A stretch of DNA of 64,000 bases from Flavobacterium sp. NRK1 (GCF_024054175.1 NZ_JAMXLA010000001.1:2859166-2923165); one strand, 5' to 3'. Positions 36,252 through 45,678 are shown, counted from the stretch's first letter. The notes: generated from the letters alone by a model not told the origin. Made by a program: numbers and translations.

Positions 36252-38934
36252 AGGTTATATCATTTAGGTTCTCAAATAGCGCCTCGCAGGCAGTAACCGT
36301 GGTTTTCCCTTCCGTAAGGTCCAGTTCCAGCCGTGTAGGAATAAACACCCTGCCCGCGCCGTTATATGCAAACCCCACAAGTTCCTGAGGCCATACCAGC
36401 GCCAGTGCCGTAGCATTCAGCGCAAAGCTTACATCAGGGCGAACCGCATGGCAGGCTTTAGCCAGTGTTTTTACATAGCTGTCGGCAGTACTGTCAGGTA
36501 ACCCCGATATTTTCCACAGGTCACGGTTGCGCCTGTCTTCCTCAGGAAACAGCGAAAGCATAACAAATAGCTTATCACCCTCTTGAGGAACCGGCAGTTC
36601 TTTATAATCTTCAGGAATATACGGCTGTGTAAATCCGGGAGGAGGCGCTATATATCCGTTATACGCAGCTATAAGCGGTACGCCGGTAATTGTAGCTTTT
36701 TTATAATATATCGACGGATACTCTATTGCCGTTCCGTCTGCCTTTATCATAAACAGGTTGTAATTCTGCTGCACTTTAAACAGCACATCACGAGTAAACG
36801 TATCAATACCCCAGTAAGTAAGTGCCAGGTAAGCAGCAACGGTATAACTTACCGACCATTCATCAAGTATCGGGTTATACACATCATAATCTATCGATTG
36901 ATAATGGGTATCATAAAACTGGTTAGCGTCTGTTACGGGTACTTCCCTGAACCTTGCGAAAGCATTCTTAGCAATACCAAAACTATTTTTTACAGAACTG
37001 TCAACGGTACACGTAAAAGCAATATCCATATCCAGCTCCTGCGTATAGCTTACAGGCCGCACAGCAGAAACACTCTCAATATCCGAGGCGCTTTTCACCA
37101 GGGCTATTTTTAAGGTTTCAAGTGTGGCAAGAAAAGCCGTGATACCGTAATCATCAACAAAATCACCTATAGGCGCAATAAACCTGAAATCGGTAAATCC
37201 GCTTTTAGGCACAACAAATTCATATTCCAGCTTAAAGGTTGCCGACAGATCAAGATTTGTATTTACAGTAGTGGTTTTAGTAAACTGCAACAGCTTATTT
37301 ACATAGTTTCCCGGACGGTTAGACAGAAATTCAGTACCATCTATTGCAAGCATCCATATTACAAGCCTGTTATAATTATCACCTGAAAGCAGTTCGGCAA
37401 AAGCACCCGGATTCGGTTTTACGATATAATCAAAATCAACAGTTACATCAAGCTCTATTTTATACCTGCGCCCTGCGACTACGTACGGATGCAGCGTACA
37501 CTCAAAATAATTAAGCAGCGCCGAAGCTTCATTGCTGTTATAATTACCGTCATCAATACCATAGTAAAAAAACGGTTTTTCACTATTACTCCAGTTAAAA
37601 AAGCTCCCGCTTATTTTAGCCCATGCCGCATTGATACGGGTTACATAACCATTGGTATAATCAGCAAAATCAGAATCATAACGATAACGGGTAGAGTAGT
37701 AATCCTTACCCCCAACAGAAGCAGGAAACAACCCTTCATCAGCTTTTGCATCAAAATTAACATTCACCGCTTTCCATGGCGTTAACGCCGAAAGCACCGG
37801 AACCTGCTCCATAAAAAGCGGCGCTATCACCTTATGCCCGCCGGTTATCGATTTACGGAACACTCCGTCCGGGTGATACACTTCAGTAATACTTATACGG
37901 CTCAGGAAGCCTTTACCCTCATTTCGGCGTGTAACACCTTCAATAAACCACTTACCGCGGTAGCTGCTTATCTGAAGCCCCTGCGCTTTTAGTACTTTTT
38001 CAAGTATATCATACAGGTTAGTATATTTGTTATCGCTAACAAAAGTGCTTAACCCTACGTTCATAGCTTCCCAGCGGTAATCAGGATCACTTACATTTAC
38101 CAGCGTAGGGCGTATATACATTTCCTGTACAAGCCCCGTTTCCGCAAGTATAAGCCCAAAAAGCTCCGCCATATTATACGTCTGCCTGTAATACCAGGGC
38201 TTAAATGTTTTTGTCTTTAACGATGCCAGCATATCGCTGGCGGTAAATTCAATGAACGATACCCCGTTTTTCCATGGTTCGCTGTACAGGTCGGGCAGGA
38301 GGTAACCCTGCCATAAAAGGTCGGCCGTACCGTTAGCCCCAACATTGCGCACCTTTACCAGGTAACGCTTTTCATCACCCGTAAGCAGGTGCAGGAATTT
38401 AGCATCTGCCGCATCGGTAACCGCTATGGTAAAACGGAAGCTTGACGGCATCATCGGCTGGTACAGGTCTTCACCGCCGTCCCAGGTAAGCTTTAACTGC
38501 GAAGGCTGTGTGAGTTCCTCTATAAGCGGTCGGTCATTATCATACGTATCGATAATCTCTATTACCAGCCCGTCAATAGTAAAAGTACCCGTACCGCGCA
38601 TTTCAGGATCCTGCGGATACACCGAAATATAATCAGGCTCAGGAACAATACCCTGCACCGTTATATAAGCATCGCCCGCAACATCTACGTACACCGATGT
38701 ACCCGAAGCCGTATAAGTAACCCCCGCAACAGCGTTATTTGCCATAAGGTTATCACGCAGTGCCGCAGCCGCCGTATTTATAGTAGCGCCGGGCTCAACA
38801 ACATCAGCACCCGCCGACGCGCCGAACGCCTTGCTTACAGCAAGCAGCACCGCATTATCCGCCTGTACCGTAAAAGCAAAGCCTTTTCCGGCAGTAGGGT
38901 AGCGCAGTAATTTTATTTCAATACGGTAAGCCAT
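36244..38934 (-). CDS. Large tail protein (tail tip / baseplate)
   Basis: An 896-residue protein between tape measure and fibre genes, the place of distal tail and tip proteins in siphoviruses. Residues 130-240 (GTFTIDGLVIEIIDTYD..., RFTIAVTDAADAKFLHLLTGDE) resemble a distal-tail/gp27-like hub, followed by a beta-rich middle and Trp/Tyr-rich segments. Part of residues 250-330 (FGLILAETGLVQEMYIRP, LYDILEKVLKAQGLQISSYRG) is the pattern shared by Bacteroidota phage tip proteins. Exact equivalence to Dit or Tal is not settled. Confidence 0.65.
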   Translation of the reverse strand: MAYRIEIKLLRYPTAGKGFAFTVQADNAVLLAVSKAFGASAGADVVEPGATINTAAAALRDNLMANNAVAGVTYTASGTSVYVDVAGDAYITVQGIVPEPDYISVYPQDPEMRGTGTFTIDGLVIEIIDTYDNDRPLIEELTQPSQLKLTWDGGEDLYQPMMPSSFRFTIAVTDAADAKFLHLLTGDEKRYLVKVRNVGANGTADLLWQGYLLPDLYSEPWKNGVSFIEFTASDMLASLKTKTFKPWYYRQTYNMAELFGLILAETGLVQEMYIRPTLVNVSDPDYRWEAMNVGLSTFVSDNKYTNLYDILEKVLKAQGLQISSYRGKWFIEGVTRRNEGKGFLSRISITEVYHPDGVFRKSITGGHKVIAPLFMEQVPVLSALTPWKAVNVNFDAKADEGLFPASVGGKDYYSTRYRYDSDFADYTNGYVTRINAAWAKISGSFFNWSNSEKPFFYYGIDDGNYNSNEASALLNYFECTLHPYVVAGRRYKIELDVTVDFDYIVKPNPGAFAELLSGDNYNRLVIWMLAIDGTEFLSNRPGNYVNKLLQFTKTTTVNTNLDLSATFKLEYEFVVPKSGFTDFRFIAPIGDFVDDYGITAFLATLETLKIALVKSASDIESVSAVRPVSYTQELDMDIAFTCTVDSSVKNSFGIAKNAFARFREVPVTDANQFYDTHYQSIDYDVYNPILDEWSVSYTVAAYLALTYWGIDTFTRDVLFKVQQNYNLFMIKADGTAIEYPSIYYKKATITGVPLIAAYNGYIAPPPGFTQPYIPEDYKELPVPQEGDKLFVMLSLFPEEDRRNRDLWKISGLPDSTADSYVKTLAKACHAVRPDVSFALNATALALVWPQELVGFAYNGAGRVFIPTRLELDLTEGKTTVTACEALFENLNDITYE

Positions 38935-41489
38935 TATTTTATACGGTTATCACGTTTATCAGTCCTGTCAAGAACCAGTTTTAATTTTGTCCCGTCTATC
39001 TCAAAACCACCCATTAAGCGCACCACCATATCAGCAGGTGTTACAGCCGGATTTATCATACCTAACAATCGTTGCTGTTGCTTTTGGTTCAGTATCACCT
39101 CACCGCTGTTTACACGGGCCAGCAGTTTATCACCCGTAAACGAGTTACCGCCCACTATACCGCCCGTTTCAAACTTAGGTATAGCCGCAAAGGCCGCAAA
39201 AACACCCGCAAGCGCCTCCGCTATAAAGGCAGGTGTAGTTACCACAGAAGCAGGCCCCGTAGCAGCACCTGCAGCCGTAGCACCCGCTATAGACTGCGCT
39301 AACGACTGTGCCAGCATAGTTGAAATAATTTTTATAACCGTTTGCGAAAGCACTTTAAAAAAGCCCTGAATACCGTCATTAGCCAGCCCCAGGCTGTCAA
39401 CAAAACGGTTGGCCATACTTGCAAAAGCATCTGCCACACCATTACCAAGTAATTCAGCAGCTATTTGCAACTCCGCTATTTTAGCCTTACTTTCATCTAC
39501 AGCCGTAGCAATTACACCCTGCGCTTTGATTACAGCACCCGGATCGGTATTCAGCTTAATAGTAAAATCAAGCCCGTCAATAACACTTTGTATCCTTTTA
39601 AATTCAGGTTCACCTTCCGCATAGGCTTTCTGCAGTTCAATATATTTTTGTTTATCAGCTTCAAGCTGGTTGATCCTTTTTTTGGTTTCAGACAGTTCCA
39701 GCTTAGGGCCTGAACTAAACCCGGAAGGTATAACAGATGTCACAGGCGCACGTTTACCCTGTATCGCATCGATTAGTTTCTGATACTGCTCGATCTGCAT
39801 TTGTAGCTTTTGATACGCAACAGAGGTCGTAACCGTTTCATTCTGTATTTTTTTAAGACCATCTATCTGTGATTCGTAATAGCTTATAGTGCCGGATTTT
39901 AAACCACCGCTTATAACGCCGTTTAATTTTGAGGTAGCCAGTGCCGATTTATCCTGTGAATCAGCAAATTTTTCATTAGCCACAATTATACCCTGAAGCC
40001 ACTTTTGTAAATCTTCAAGCGACTTAACCTCAGTAATATAATTATTAACTAATGTCTGAGCATTTTTTGCCGCATAAGAAGCTGCATTTCCCGCTGATAA
40101 AAAAGCATTACCTAAGTTTTGCCACACTGATGGTTTTATTAAATCAGAGTTCCCCGCTCTTAGGTTAAGTAATTTATCTTCAGCTTCCTGAAATTTTTTA
40201 GACGCAGCTATATATAATGCCCTTCCTTTTAAACTTTTAACATACCTATCAATAGATTCTTTAGCTGCATTAGTATTAATAGTTTCTAATTTTAAGTTAT
40301 TAAGATACTCAGGAGATAAAGCATTAAGCTTAGAAATAGCTTTCTGTCTATCTTCTTTACTTTTAGTTTCATCTTTCGCTATATCAAGATTTATTTTTAA
40401 TTCAGCACTTTCCTTAGATATACTTTCATTAGCCCCGATCATCACTTTATCAAGCTCTTTCACTGCATTGGTAAGCGGTGTAAAGCGGGAAGTTGCTACT
40501 ACAGCATAAGTTGCCAGTGCACCCAGCGCCACAGCCGCAGCCGTTAGCGGGTTAGCCGCCAGCGATGCCGCAGCCGTATATGCTGCCTGTGCCATACTTG
40601 CGTATGCTTTTGCCGCAGTACCCAAACCGTACACCAAAGGCCCTACAGCTGCAGCCGCCGCACCCACCACAACAATAAAGTTGCGCCATTGCGGGTCAAG
40701 CTCTTTAAGCCAGCCCACCATACCGTTTACCTGTTTTATAACCGCCGTAAGCGCAGGCAGTATAGCCTGCCCGAATTGTACCGCAAGTTCTTTAAGCCCT
40801 TCCTGCAGTACACGCATCTGGTTAGCAGCACCGCCTCCCGTACGGGCAAAATCACCCTGGGCATTAGTGGTCTGCTTCATAACATACGCGTAGCGAAGCT
40901 GTACTTTTTCAGCCTGCGTGAAGTCTTTTATATTTTTGGTAATACCCTGAGACAGCGCAAACTGCTGCAGGTTCGCTTCGGTCATTACAATACCGAGCAT
41001 TTTAAGGCTTTCGGTTTCACCCGTAAACACACCGTTCAGGGCTGTTGTTGCCTGCGCGATACCGATATTCTTAAACGAAGCAAGGTCGCCTGCAAGCCCC
41101 ACAAGGGAGGTTGACAGCCGTGCCGCTTCCTGCTCCGGTATTCCCATAGAGGTTGCCATATCGCCAAAAAGCGCAGCCATATCCAGCGCGCTGCCTTCCG
41201 CAATACCAAAGCTCTTAAGGGTTGTTTTCGCAAATGCCTCTACCTGTGCAGCACTGTCTTTAAAAGACACCTGTACTTTATTCTGGCTTTCGCTGAAATC
41301 GGATGCGAATTTAGCAGAAGCGCCTGCCGCCGCCACAAGTGGCGCGGTAACATATACCGAAAGGCTTTTACCCACGTCCTGCATGGCATTGCCCCATTTC
41401 TTGATCTCGCGTACCGAGTTTTGCAGTTCCGTGCTTAACGATTTAACATCGACACCGAATATAATATTGATACTGGCTAAGCTTGCCAT
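38934..41489 (-). CDS. Tail tape measure protein
   Basis: An 851-residue protein whose length would set the tail length. The N-terminal 200 residues match the phage tail minor/tape measure domain (KWGNAMQDVGKSLSVYVTAP, VQVSFKDSAAQVEAFAKTTL, GLAGDLASFKNIGIAQATTALNG). A hydrophobic Ala/Gly-rich stretch at about residues 270-340 could cross the membrane during DNA entry. The remainder is helical coiled coil. It overlaps the tail-tip gene by one base. Its place right after the tail chaperones is the norm. Confidence 0.9.
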   Translation of the reverse strand: MASLASINIIFGVDVKSLSTELQNSVREIKKWGNAMQDVGKSLSVYVTAPLVAAAGASAKFASDFSESQNKVQVSFKDSAAQVEAFAKTTLKSFGIAEGSALDMAALFGDMATSMGIPEQEAARLSTSLVGLAGDLASFKNIGIAQATTALNGVFTGETESLKMLGIVMTEANLQQFALSQGITKNIKDFTQAEKVQLRYAYVMKQTTNAQGDFARTGGGAANQMRVLQEGLKELAVQFGQAILPALTAVIKQVNGMVGWLKELDPQWRNFIVVVGAAAAAVGPLVYGLGTAAKAYASMAQAAYTAAASLAANPLTAAAVALGALATYAVVATSRFTPLTNAVKELDKVMIGANESISKESAELKINLDIAKDETKSKEDRQKAISKLNALSPEYLNNLKLETINTNAAKESIDRYVKSLKGRALYIAASKKFQEAEDKLLNLRAGNSDLIKPSVWQNLGNAFLSAGNAASYAAKNAQTLVNNYITEVKSLEDLQKWLQGIIVANEKFADSQDKSALATSKLNGVISGGLKSGTISYYESQIDGLKKIQNETVTTSVAYQKLQMQIEQYQKLIDAIQGKRAPVTSVIPSGFSSGPKLELSETKKRINQLEADKQKYIELQKAYAEGEPEFKRIQSVIDGLDFTIKLNTDPGAVIKAQGVIATAVDESKAKIAELQIAAELLGNGVADAFASMANRFVDSLGLANDGIQGFFKVLSQTVIKIISTMLAQSLAQSIAGATAAGAATGPASVVTTPAFIAEALAGVFAAFAAIPKFETGGIVGGNSFTGDKLLARVNSGEVILNQKQQQRLLGMINPAVTPADMVVRLMGGFEIDGTKLKLVLDRTDKRDNRIK

Positions 41490-41511
41490 AGTAAATTACA
41501 GTTTAAGGTTA

Positions 41512-41943
41512 TCAGCAATCGGGTAGTTTATTTCTTTTAGCGTCTATACGCTCCCAGAAAGCACGGTTTACCGTGTTTACTTCCTGTTCTATCTGTTCCA
41601 GGCTTAAAACATCTGCCTGTGAATGTTCTTTTTCCCAAGGAAAAACCATTATCCCCTGAGGCGATAATTTTTTACCTGCCTGTTGGTAAGGCGCAAGTGA
41701 AGACCACATTATCTGACGGGCTATTTCCCAGTTGTTCTTATAGTCCGTTTCCTGCCGCAAACGGAACCCTTTGGCAATATTGGCAAACTCACGGGGTGTA
41801 AGCGAATAGAAATACAATAGCTGCAGCCCCATTTCACCGCAGGCCGTAGCCTCTATATCATCCCAGGTAAGCGGTGTTTCAGGTATCAGTTCACCTGCGC
41901 CGGCACTTCCTTTGACGCACCGTTGTTTAACGGTACCGATTTA
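41512..41943 (-). CDS. Tail assembly chaperone, -1 frame extension (GT product)
   Basis: The -1 frame is open from 41940 to 41512 (first upstream stop 41943-41941) and continues the chaperone gene past its own stop at 41886. Its start region reads LTWDDIEATACGEMGLQLLYFYSLTPREFANIAKG, the pattern of T-extension proteins (PLTWDEI...LTPREFWAL in relatives). No start codon lies at the natural beginning, so it is best made by -1 frameshifting at GTTAAAC (41931-41925), giving a product of about 259 residues (122 from the G part and 137 from this frame). If only the ATG at 41832 is used it would yield 106 residues, less convincing. Confidence 0.8.
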
Positions 41944-42290
41944 AGGAACAGCCGTATTATTTCAGTAGTTTCCGAAGGGTTCTTAAATATAAATTCGGAA
42001 CAGGCATCACCATCGGGAGCATCACTGCCAACAGCCGAAAGCCTTATAATATCCGAAAACACACCTATTACCGAAAACGGTATCTCAAAATCATATACCT
42101 GCCCTTCAACAGCACCCGAAGCATCAAGCGCACTTAACGCAGTTACAAGTGTATCGGCAGCAGTGCTGAATGTATTCATAACCGCCACAGGGCCGTCACA
42201 GCCCCACGCGCCGCCAAGCTTACGGAGCAGGGCATAATCAAATTTTAAAGTGATCTCACGTCCTTCTATTGTAATTGTCCTGGTATTCAT
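41886..42290 (-). CDS. Tail assembly chaperone (G product)
   Basis: A 134-residue protein directly downstream of the tail tube genes and upstream of the tape measure gene, the fixed place of the G chaperone. It starts MNTRTITIEGREITLKFDYA with a beta-hairpin typical of TAC proteins, followed by helices. The slippery heptamer GTTAAAC lies at codons 121-122 of this frame. It binds the tape measure during tail assembly in related phages. Confidence 0.78.
   Translation of the reverse strand: MNTRTITIEGREITLKFDYALLRKLGGAWGCDGPVAVMNTFSTAADTLVTALSALDASGAVEGQVYDFEIPFSVIGVFSDIIRLSAVGSDAPDGDACSEFIFKNPSETTEIIRLFLKSVPLNNGASKEVPAQVN
41925..41931 (-). other. Programmed -1 frameshift site (GTTAAAC)
   Basis: In the zero frame the codons are G TTA AAC; slipping back one base gives GTT AAA, keeping at least two of three anticodon contacts in the A site. 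GTTAAAC is an established slippery heptamer in some viruses. The -1 frame opens only 10 bases upstream (stop at 41943), so the window for a shift is narrow and this is the best site in it. Confidence 0.65.
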
Positions 42291-42315
42291 AGTCTGTAAT
42301 TTTGTTGGTTTTATT

Positions 42316-43029
42316 TTATAATTGCGTTACACTTACAGCAGCGGTAAAAGCAGAATAGTTATCCTGCGCATCTTTCACACGGCACTTCCAGTCGGCCGTT
42401 GTACCCGCAGCCAGCCCGCTTATAAGTACGGTACCGCCTGTACTGTCTTCGCTTACAGCAACAGTATGGTACAATACATCATCCTTATAAATTTCAAGCT
42501 CCGTAACACCCACATTATCATTAGGTGATTCGAGCACATACGTCAGTAAAAATTCATCGGCTGTAATATCCGATACCGATATCGATACTATCGGTTCCGG
42601 TGCTACAGCATCCACAGCCATAAAAGCAAGGTCGCCGTTACCCGTAAACGAGAACGACCCGGATGCGCTGTTTTCCGTTGCCGCAGTAATATCGGACTGA
42701 TTGATGTACACTTTCCCGGTATACAAAAAATCGCCGTTTACCCCTGTGGTAAAACTAAGGTCAAGCTCCGTGTTAGCAAGCTGGAAGGCTACCAGGTCGG
42801 TAAAGCTGTGCTGCGTAGTATTGTCTGCCGCCTTATCCGCTACCAGCGCACTAAGCGACGCACTCCACTCATATACTGAAGGCACCTGTATCTTACCATT
42901 GGTATCTTTGGTGCTTACAGCTTCGAGCGTATTGGTAATAGATACGGAGCATTCCGTAGCGTGCCAAAGTGTTTTACCACCCAGCCCGATACGGACGTCC
43001 TTACCTTTATATATTACACCTGCCGCCAT
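42316..43029 (-). CDS. Major tail tube protein paralogue with Ig/FN3-like domain
   Basis: A 237-residue protein. Residues 1-135 form a TP901-1-like major tail tube domain nearly the same as the product of the next upstream gene (KDTNGK(I/V)Q, YEWSASLSALVADK, SGSFSFTGNGDL). Residues 145-237 are an additional fibronectin-III/Ig-like beta domain (PEPIVSISVSDITADEFLLT... DWKCRVKDAQDNYSAF). Such domains decorate virions in many phages. Its start overlaps the stop of the upstream copy (TAATG), so both are translated together. Confidence 0.85.
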   Translation of the reverse strand: MAAGVIYKGKDVRIGLGGKTLWHATECSVSITNTLEAVSTKDTNGKIQVPSVYEWSASLSALVADKAADNTTQHSFTDLVAFQLANTELDLSFTTGVNGDFLYTGKVYINQSDITAATENSASGSFSFTGNGDLAFMAVDAVAPEPIVSISVSDITADEFLLTYVLESPNDNVGVTELEIYKDDVLYHTVAVSEDSTGGTVLISGLAAGTTADWKCRVKDAQDNYSAFTAAVSVTQL

Positions 43030-43102
43030 TACGAAACAACTGCCTGTGTTAAGTCGCCATTACCCGTAAACGAGAACGACCCGGATGCGCTGTTTTCCGT
43101 TG
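42638..43102. repeat. 43-bp exact direct repeat in the two tail tube genes
   Basis: Positions 42638-42680 and 43060-43102 are identical over 43 bases, coding TENSASGSFSFTGNG in both tail tube genes. The identity at silent positions points to a recent duplication or gene conversion. Confidence 0.8.
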
Positions 43103-43451
43103 AAGCGGTAATATCTGCCTGGTTAATAAACACCTTACCGGAAAACACAAAGTCACCTGTAGTATCCGTGGTGAACTCAAAATCAAGCTCCGTATTCGCA
43201 AGCTGCAACGCCACAAGCTCCGTAAACCCGTACTGTGTGGTATTGTCCGCCCCCTTATCTGCTACCAGCGCACTAAGCGACGCACTCCACTCGTAATTGG
43301 AAGGTATCTGTACCTTACCGTTAGTGTCTTTTGTAGCTATCGATTCCAGTGTCGTGGTTATCGATATACTACTTTCAGTTGCGTGGAAAAGTGTTTTACC
43401 ACCGAGCGATATACGCACCATTTTCCCTTTATAAATCTGACCTGCTGCCAT
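43029..43451 (-). CDS. Major tail tube protein
   Basis: A 140-residue protein of the phage major tail tube family. It begins MAAGQIYKGKMVRISLGGKT and ends NGDLTQAVVS. The tail-tube beta-barrel pattern is complete without the extra domain of its paralogue. Position after the tail terminator gene and before the chaperones is canonical. By eye about three quarters of residues match the neighbour. Confidence 0.85.
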   Translation of the reverse strand: MAAGQIYKGKMVRISLGGKTLFHATESSISITTTLESIATKDTNGKVQIPSNYEWSASLSALVADKGADNTTQYGFTELVALQLANTELDFEFTTDTTGDFVFSGKVFINQADITASTENSASGSFSFTGNGDLTQAVVS

Positions 43452-43453
43452 AA

Positions 43454-43810
43454 CTAATCTATATTAATATTAATATTCACTACCATTGTATCATATTCCT
43501 TAGAATACCCTGTTTCTATATCCTGCACATCGTAAACACCCGAAGCATCAAGCACCGCCTCAATAGCATCGGTAAACTCCACAAGCTCCGTATAACCGTT
43601 GCCGTCATAATACACCGAAAGCAGTCCGTTGTACCCGCGCCCGTCTTTTGTTTTTGGTACAGAACCCACCGAGTAGATAAGGAACGGCTTTTGCGTACCC
43701 TCAGGAGCCACTACAGGAAATATCCTGCACGCATCACCATCACCAAGCGCATCGGTAATAAAGGACTGATCCTCTAAAAAAGCTACAAGCGCAATTAATT
43801 TATCTTTCAT
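43454..43810 (-). CDS. Tail terminator / tail completion protein (DUF3168-like)
   Basis: A 118-residue protein starting MKDKLIALVAFLEDQSFITD, with RIFPVVAPEGTQKPFLIYS and the TDAIEAVLDASGVYDVQDIETGYSKEYD end. It matches the small DUF3168-type proteins that cap the tail tube. It sits between the HK97 gp10-like gene and the tail tube gene, and overlaps the former by four bases. It ends in an Asn/Ile repeat (VVNININID). Confidence 0.72.
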   Translation of the reverse strand: MKDKLIALVAFLEDQSFITDALGDGDACRIFPVVAPEGTQKPFLIYSVGSVPKTKDGRGYNGLLSVYYDGNGYTELVEFTDAIEAVLDASGVYDVQDIETGYSKEYDTMVVNININID

Positions 43811-44349
43811 TTGCTTAACCGGTCAATAGATTTCTGAATGTATTTTACCACGCTCTTTTCGGTTTCGGCCGTTACAGCTCCTTTTGTTTCTGTATAGGTT
43901 TTTTTCATGAACGGGTTCGCTTTTGTTGTACTTGTAACACCTGACGCATTATGTTTTTTTGCTTTCACAGAAGCAGAATGCTTACGCTTAAAGCCACCCC
44001 TGTAGATATTGTGTCCGTACTCTACAAAATGCCCGTAAAACCCGTCAAAATTCCCTTTGGCACGAGGCCCTACATACACCACCGGATTACCATTAGTACG
44101 TTTTCCGGTTATCACTCCGATAGATTTTTTTAAAGCACCGGGCTGTATTACTTTTTTTGTACGGTTACCGCCCTGGTAATGCGCTTTTTTACTTTCCGGA
44201 GCGTTGCGCCGTGCTGCTTTAACCGTACCCTGCGCCACTTTACGCAGTATCTTAACCATTTCGGATTTTTTCTGCCTGTCATCCGCAAGCTGCATCAGTT
44301 TCTGCTGCAGTTCCTTAAATCCTGTTACTTCAATTAACGGCTTACTCAT
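43807..44349 (-). CDS. HK97 gp10-like neck protein
   Basis: A 180-residue, Lys-rich protein. It shows the gp10 pattern TGFKELQQKLMQLADD..., then AARRNAPESKKAH, a Lys-rich middle with GALKKSIGVITGKR and the YVGPRAKGNFDGFYGHFVEYG motif characteristic of the family. It contributes to head-tail joining. It overlaps the head closure gene by eight bases. Confidence 0.85.
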   Translation of the reverse strand: MSKPLIEVTGFKELQQKLMQLADDRQKKSEMVKILRKVAQGTVKAARRNAPESKKAHYQGGNRTKKVIQPGALKKSIGVITGKRTNGNPVVYVGPRAKGNFDGFYGHFVEYGHNIYRGGFKRKHSASVKAKKHNASGVTSTTKANPFMKKTYTETKGAVTAETEKSVVKYIQKSIDRLSK

Positions 44350-44671
44350 TTGCTCTTACAATTAATTTTAAGTGTGTCCTGCCGATCGCTGCAACGGCAT
44401 CAATAAAGAACTTAACCCCGTTATGCATCAGGTGCATTTTCCGGCCTTCGGATGCTATAGTAACATGCCTGCGTATTATATACGCCCGGTTAACCACACT
44501 AATAAGCTTTCCTTCTTCTTCAAGGCTTCCGCCTGTATCGGTCATTTTTGCACGGGCATTAGCCACAAGCACATCAACTTCCTTACGCTCTTTAAGCTCG
44601 TTAACCACATAATCAGTCCTGTAAACCGATATGTACTGATCCAGTTCGCCTGCAAAGGGTACTTTATCCAT
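44342..44671 (-). CDS. Head closure (head-tail adaptor) protein
   Basis: A 109-residue protein of the SPP1 gp16/HK97 gp9-like group: LDQYISVYRTDYVVNELKERKE, an RAKMTDTGG strand, and a C-terminal MHNGVKFFIDAVAAIGRTHLKLIVRANE beta end. Order (connector, closure, gp10, terminator) matches siphoviruses. Confidence 0.78.
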   Translation of the reverse strand: MDKVPFAGELDQYISVYRTDYVVNELKERKEVDVLVANARAKMTDTGGSLEEEGKLISVVNRAYIIRRHVTIASEGRKMHLMHNGVKFFIDAVAAIGRTHLKLIVRANE

Positions 44672-44674
44672 AAC

Positions 44675-45214
44675 CTAAAATTTAGAGCGGTAAGGCCGCA
44701 TTAAACTAAGCCACGCCGTGTCGGCAGTTCCGGTACCGCGATCCTCACGCCTCATATAGAGGTCACCGATACGCAGCAGTATTGCCGATTTTACCGTATC
44801 AGGGCAGGCCGTAGCCAGTGTAACCACAACCGCCGCATCACCCGGATAATCAAGCGCAGGAAGGTCACCTTTAAAAGTGATGCAAACCGTGCTGTTATCT
44901 GTCTTATCAAGCTGGTAGTTGTCAGCAGGAAGGTCGGTATAATCCGTTTCACCGCTCAGGTATTGCACCGATACCACCGAAGCAACCGCAAAACATTCAA
45001 CCGATACCACGTCAAAACCGTCAAGTTCATACACACGTTGACGGAACAGGTACCGCCCGCAATAACCTTCCGCTTCTTCCGTAGCAGCCTGAATGTAGCT
45101 CTGTATAAGCACATCGTCATGCGTAAAATCAGCCTCTATGTTCAGGTGCTGTTTTGCCAGTTCAAGTGTTACTGCTGCACCTGTTACGGCGCTGTTTTCA
45201 GAAGAAGTTACCAT
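44675..45214 (-). CDS. Head-tail connector (gp6-like)
   Basis: A 179-residue protein with the gp6 pattern: LELAKQHLNIEADFTHDDVLIQSYIQAATEEAEGYCGRYL at the start and PDTVKSAILLRIGDLYMRREDRG near the end. It would form the ring below the portal. It lies between the small head protein and the head closure gene. Confidence 0.85.
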   Translation of the reverse strand: MVTSSENSAVTGAAVTLELAKQHLNIEADFTHDDVLIQSYIQAATEEAEGYCGRYLFRQRVYELDGFDVVSVECFAVASVVSVQYLSGETDYTDLPADNYQLDKTDNSTVCITFKGDLPALDYPGDAAVVVTLATACPDTVKSAILLRIGDLYMRREDRGTGTADTAWLSLMRPYRSKF

Positions 45215-45219
45215 GTGTT

Positions 45220-45678
45220 TTACGATTTTTCAGCGCCTGCAGCACCTTTGTCTGCCGTGTTTTCAGATTCCTGCTTTTTTCCTGCCTGCGCAGCCGCTTC
45301 TTTTTCCTGGTCATTAGTAACCACAGTAAGCCCTCTCAGTTTATTAAGTTCTGCCAAAGCGTTCGCATGAGATTCATCAATTAAACCCTGTACCTGTTCT
45401 GCAGTAGCGTCCGCAGGTACTTCTATACCAAAACCGCCTGCTTTAAGGATAAGTCCTGCAAGCACAGCCGCTTTATTGTTTTTTTCTTCAGCTTTACCAA
45501 ACTGGCCAGCCGCTACTGCATCACCGTTACTGATAAGTTCCAGTGCCTGTTTTTCTTCTATTTCAAGCACCTGTCCTTTATCGTAGGGTAATTTATATTT
45601 ACCGGAAAGAGAACATAGAGCCGTAACAGCTACCAGCTTTGCGGATACATCTTTCGGTGTTGTTTGTTTCTTTGCCAT
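45220..45678 (-). CDS. Small head-region protein of unknown function
   Basis: A 152-residue protein between capsid and connector genes. Residues 10-60 have a YDKGQVLEIEEKQALELISNGDA pattern that recurs in small phage head proteins; residues 75-120 resemble a helical FKBP-like-linker region, and the C-terminus is Ala/Glu/Lys low complexity. It may be a decoration or scaffolding-related protein, but I cannot assign it. Confidence 0.55.
   Translation of the reverse strand: MAKKQTTPKDVSAKLVAVTALCSLSGKYKLPYDKGQVLEIEEKQALELISNGDAVAAGQFGKAEEKNNKAAVLAGLILKAGGFGIEVPADATAEQVQGLIDESHANALAELNKLRGLTVVTNDQEKEAAAQAGKKQESENTADKGAAGAEKS

Noticed and set aside
36583..37113. Plus-strand frame of 176 codons opposite the tail-tip gene
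   Set aside because: Opposite-strand shadow of a well-supported tail gene, rich in Arg and Ile without domain features.
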